A DNA stretch of 24,111 nt from Actinomycetes bacterium (lineage in GTDB: Bacteria; Actinomycetota; CALGFH01). The DNA lies in assembly GCA_030152105.1 (NCBI GenBank), contig JASLIH010000572.1, positions 1 to 24,111 on the forward strand, given 5' to 3'. The translations under genes and the position numbers were made by a program. The stretch's first letter is position 1. Each line of letters starts with the position of its first letter. The notes below the pieces were generated by a model that had not been told where the DNA came from, did no database searches, and saw nothing but the letters and a program-made list of their open reading frames with translations. Positions 21,576 to 24,111 of this stretch are shown here, piece after piece.

Positions 21576-21599
21576 GTGGGGGGAGCTCGCTCCCCCCAC
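21576..21599 (-). terminator. Strong GC hairpin terminator after the MacAB-type operon
   Basis: GTGGGGGGAG (21576-21585) pairs perfectly with CTCCCCCCAC (21590-21599) around CTCG. It lies 51 bases beyond the permease stop on the minus strand and before the start of the DinB-like gene. No T run follows. It is the strongest hairpin noticed in the window. Confidence 0.65.
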
Positions 21600-21650
21600 G
21601 GCCCCCAGGAGCGCCTGTGCCATGGCCGAGGCCGAGCGTTCTGTGCCCTG

Positions 21651-22835
21651 TTACTCGTAGCGCAGGGCCATGATCGGCTGCATGCGGGCCGCCTTGCGGG
21701 CCGGCCAGACGCCGAAGAACACGCCGACGGCGACACTGACCCCGAAGGCCAGGGCGACCGACCAGCCGGTGATGGCCGCCGGCACCGGCGAGAGCCGCCC
21801 CACCAGCAGGGCCCCGCCGATCCCGAGCAGGATGCCGGCCACCCCGCCGCTGACCGTCAGGGCCACCGCCTCCAGCAGGAACTGGCGGAGCACGTCGCGG
21901 GTGCGGGCCCCGACGGCCTTGCGCAGCCCGATCTCCCTGGTCCGCTCGGACACGCTGACGAGCATGATGTTCATCACCCCGACCCCGCCGACGACCAGCG
22001 AGATGCCGGCGATCGAGGCCAGCACCAGGGTCAGGACGCCGAGGATGCGCCCGACCACCCCGAGGATGTCCTGCTGGGTCAGGACCTGGTACTCCTGCTC
22101 GGGGTGGGCCCTGGTCACGACCTCGCGGATGATCGCCTGCTCCTCGTCGATCTGCCCGGTGCCGGGGGCCTTGACCGCGATCCCGTCGACCCGGCTGACC
22201 CCGAACAGGCGCTGGGCGGCGGTCACGGGCACGAACACCTCGGCGTCGCGGGCCACCCCGAAGGCGGTCCCGACCCGGCTCATCACGCCGACGACCCGGA
22301 AGCGGACCCCGCCGACGGTGATCGACTTGCCGACCGGGTCGCGGTCGGGGAACAGGCTGTCGGCCGGGTCGGCGCCGAGCACGGCCACCCGGCGGCGGGT
22401 GTCGACGTCGGCGGCGCTGAAGAACGCCCCCCGGGACAGGCTGCGGTCGAACACCAGCGGGATGGTGTCGGTGGTGCCCTGGACGTTGACGGTGGCCCGG
22501 CGGGCCCCGACCCGGGCGATCTCGCCCGAGGCGACGGTGGCCGCGACCCGGCGCGGGTCGCCGATGGCGTCGCCGATCCGGCGGACGTCCTCCAGCCCCA
22601 GCCGGGACACGCTCGGGGCCGAGCCGAACGACAGGTTCCCGGGGGCGACGAACAGGATGTTGGAACCGAGCGACTCGACCCCGGAGGTGACCTCGTCGCG
22701 AGCCCCCGAGCCGATGGCCACCAGCAGGACAACGCTGGCCACCCCGATGACCACCCCGAGCATGGTCAGCCCGGAGCGGAGCTTGTTGGCCCGCAGCGCC
22801 TCCCAGGCGACCCGGATCGCCTCCGTGAGCCTCAC
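21651..22835 (-). CDS. MacB-type ABC transporter permease
   Basis: 394 residues with the MacB/FtsX layout: an N-terminal cytoplasmic start (AIRVAWEALRANKLRSGLTMLGVVIGVASVV) running into helix 1 (about 21-43), a long extracytoplasmic domain (about 44-275) and three C-terminal helices (about 277-300, 325-350, 358-380). The loop SVSERTREIGLRKAVGARTRDVL is the conserved FtsX coupling segment, and the ending ARKAARMQPIMALRYE is typical. Members use ATPase strokes to drive export of lipids, peptides or small molecules through a partner adaptor, without moving substrate through the membrane itself. The GTG start at 22835 overlaps the ATPase stop as GTGA. A hairpin follows the stop. Confidence 0.93.
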   Translation of the reverse strand: MRLTEAIRVAWEALRANKLRSGLTMLGVVIGVASVVLLVAIGSGARDEVTSGVESLGSNILFVAPGNLSFGSAPSVSRLGLEDVRRIGDAIGDPRRVAATVASGEIARVGARRATVNVQGTTDTIPLVFDRSLSRGAFFSAADVDTRRRVAVLGADPADSLFPDRDPVGKSITVGGVRFRVVGVMSRVGTAFGVARDAEVFVPVTAAQRLFGVSRVDGIAVKAPGTGQIDEEQAIIREVVTRAHPEQEYQVLTQQDILGVVGRILGVLTLVLASIAGISLVVGGVGVMNIMLVSVSERTREIGLRKAVGARTRDVLRQFLLEAVALTVSGGVAGILLGIGGALLVGRLSPVPAAITGWSVALAFGVSVAVGVFFGVWPARKAARMQPIMALRYE

Positions 22836-23566
22836 CGGGGCACCGTCTCGTCGGCCAGGCGGCCGTCGCGCAGGGTGACCCGGCGGCGGAAGCGGGCCGC
22901 GATCCCCGGGTCGTGGGTGACCACGACCACCGCCACCCCACGGTCGGCATGGAGGCGGGCCAGGAGGTCGAGCACCTCCTCGCCCGAGCGCGAGTCGAGG
23001 TTGCCGGTGGGCTCGTCGGCCAGCAGCATGGCCGGCTCGGTGACCAGGGCGCGGGCGATGGCCACCCGCTGCTGCTCGCCGCCGGACAGCTGGGAGGGCC
23101 GGTGCTGGAGCCGGTGCCCGAGCCCGACCGACTGGAGGGCCTCGGTGGCCAGCCGGCGGCGCTCTCCCCGGCCCAGGCCCCGGTAGACCAGCGGCAGGCC
23201 GACGTTGGCCACTGCCGGGGTCCGGGCCAGCAGCTGGAAATTCTGGAAGACGAAGCCGACGACCTGGTTGCGCACCGAGGCCAGCTCGTCCTCGGACAGG
23301 CCGGTGACGTCGCGCCCGTCGAAGCGCATCGTCCCCGAGGTCGGCCGGTCCAGCCCGCCGAGGAGCCCCAGCAGGGTCGACTTGCCCGACCCGCTCGGCC
23401 CCATGATGGCCACCGAGTCGCCCCGCTCCACCACCAGGTCGACCCCGTCGAGGGCCCGGACCTCGACCCCGTCGAGCCGGTAGACCTTGGAGACGCCGAG
23501 GGCCTCAACGACCGGAGGGCTAGGCTTGAGCCCCCCGGACCCCTCGACGAGCGGGGGCCCGGTCAT
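22832..23566 (-). CDS. MacB/LolD-type ABC transporter ATP-binding protein
   Basis: 244 residues with Walker A GPSGSGKS (56-63), Q-loop FVFQNFQLL (Q108), signature LSGGEQQR (160-167), Walker B LLADEPTGNLD (181-191) and switch His in VVVVTHDPG. The LLADEPTGNLD form and the YRGLGRGERR helical segment place it in the MacB/LolD subfamily. The N terminus has about 20 extra residues rich in Pro and Gly before the first strand; ATG 23566 is supported because it overlaps the adaptor gene stop as TGATG. It works with the permease encoded directly downstream. Confidence 0.94.
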   Translation of the reverse strand: MTGPPLVEGSGGLKPSPPVVEALGVSKVYRLDGVEVRALDGVDLVVERGDSVAIMGPSGSGKSTLLGLLGGLDRPTSGTMRFDGRDVTGLSEDELASVRNQVVGFVFQNFQLLARTPAVANVGLPLVYRGLGRGERRRLATEALQSVGLGHRLQHRPSQLSGGEQQRVAIARALVTEPAMLLADEPTGNLDSRSGEEVLDLLARLHADRGVAVVVVTHDPGIAARFRRRVTLRDGRLADETVPR

Positions 23567-24111
23567 CAGTCGCCCGGCCAGTCCTGGCCGTCGCGCAGCC
23601 GCTCGGCCCCGCGGGACACCACCCGCTCGCCCTCGCGCAGGCCGGAGGCGACCGCCACCCGGTCCTCGCCGTCGGCCGCGACCTGCACTGGCCGCAGCCG
23701 GACCTTGCCGTTCTCGATCACGAACACGGCCTGCCCGCCGGAACGGCCGACCAGGGCCGACCCGGGCACCGAGAGCTGGTGGGTGGCCCGCCGGACCTCG
23801 ATGGCCGCGGTGGCCGTCATCCCGACCCGGGGGATCGGCTCGGCCTCGCCCTCCGAGCCGCCCTCGGTCCCGCCCAGGGTCAGGTCGACCTGGTAGGTGA
23901 CCCCGCCGGCGGCCGACTGCCCCGAGGTCGGGGCGACCGCGACCCGGCGCACCTTGGCCCCGAAGGTGGCCTGGGGGAACGCGTCCAGCTCGACCTGGGC
24001 GGTCTGGCCCGGCTTGACCAGCGCAATGTCGGTCTCGTCGACCTCGGCCGCGACCAGCAGGTCGCTCACGTCGAACACTGTGGCCACCGTCTGCCCGGCG
24101 GCGACCTCGGA
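23566..24111 (-). CDS. Membrane fusion/periplasmic adaptor-like subunit (HlyD/MacA type), N-terminal part missing
   Basis: The frame is open to the right edge, giving 181 visible C-terminal residues; a GTG at 24087 is internal. The start of the visible part (SEVAAGQTVATVFDVSDLLVAAEVDETDIALVKPGQ) is the end of the lipoyl hairpin and the beginning of the beta-barrel domain of MacA/HlyD adaptors, and the VPGSALVGRSGGQAVFVIENGKVRLRPVQV segment with GLREGERVVSRGAERL is the membrane-proximal domain. Adaptors of this family bridge a MacB-like permease to the outside; in Gram-positive-type cells they sit on the outer face of the membrane. The stop overlaps the ATPase start as TGATG, so the three genes form one operon. 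Confidence 0.92.
   Translation of the reverse strand, partial: SEVAAGQTVATVFDVSDLLVAAEVDETDIALVKPGQTAQVELDAFPQATFGAKVRRVAVAPTSGQSAAGGVTYQVDLTLGGTEGGSEGEAEPIPRVGMTATAAIEVRRATHQLSVPGSALVGRSGGQAVFVIENGKVRLRPVQVAADGEDRVAVASGLREGERVVSRGAERLRDGQDWPGD

Noticed and set aside
21549..23186. 545-codon open frame on the plus strand
   Set aside because: It is antisense to the MacB-type permease and ATPase; the translation is Asp/Gly/His-rich without domains.

Overview
The window is very GC-rich DNA, densely packed with genes on both strands, with strong G/C preference at third codon positions and many 1-4 bp gene overlaps. The gene families point to an actinobacterial lineage: an SDR/PlsC-like pair resembling mycobacterial galE2-Rv0502, a TIGR03086 DinB-fold protein, a PAC2 protein, a stand-alone Clp N-domain protein beside a small HTH gene, and two promoters of leaderless type (TANNNT six bases before an ATG). 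I cannot name a genus. No rRNA, tRNA, CRISPR array, transposase or phage gene was seen, so this looks like chromosomal core/accessory sequence. No gene-free stretch exceeds 300 bases.

Layout. 2-964 (+): 3' part of a membrane-anchored protein with a five-residue repeat and a Thr/Pro tail. 998-3881 (-): three overlapping genes for SAM hydroxide adenosyltransferase, a degenerate SDR, and a PlsC-like acyltransferase with a Cys/His knuckle. 3978-6451 (-): a 'phosphatase'-family protein, a CLP1-type P-loop polynucleotide kinase-like protein and a GNAT acetyltransferase, likely one operon. 6561-7712 (-): AcuC/histone deacetylase-like enzyme, divergent from 7805-11071 (+), a large Asp-box beta-propeller protein. 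11080-11751 (-): HicB-like plus DinB fusion. 11881-15432 (+): four ABC genes (ATPase, permease, ATPase, permease), each joined to the next by an ATGA overlap. 15172-16677 (-): MFS exporter whose 3' end runs antisense into the last permease. 16718-18229 (-): secreted seven-repeat FG-GAP protein.

18393-19271 (+): PAC2 protein with a leaderless promoter, sharing a CTAG stop with the convergent response regulator at 19268-19936 (-), whose receiver domain is degenerate. 20118-20915 (+): a small HTH protein directly abutting a Clp N-domain protein that has no ATPase modules, behind a consensus promoter whose -35 box lies in a perfect inverted repeat. 20933-21502 (-): TIGR03086-like protein. 21651-24111 (-): MacAB-type export system (periplasmic-adaptor-like subunit cut by the right edge, ATPase, permease) closed by a strong hairpin.

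The most notable units are the HTH/Clp-N pair, which looks like a split version of mycobacterial ClpC2 with its own operator, and the CLP1-kinase/phosphatase-family pair, a possible nucleic-acid end-processing module.
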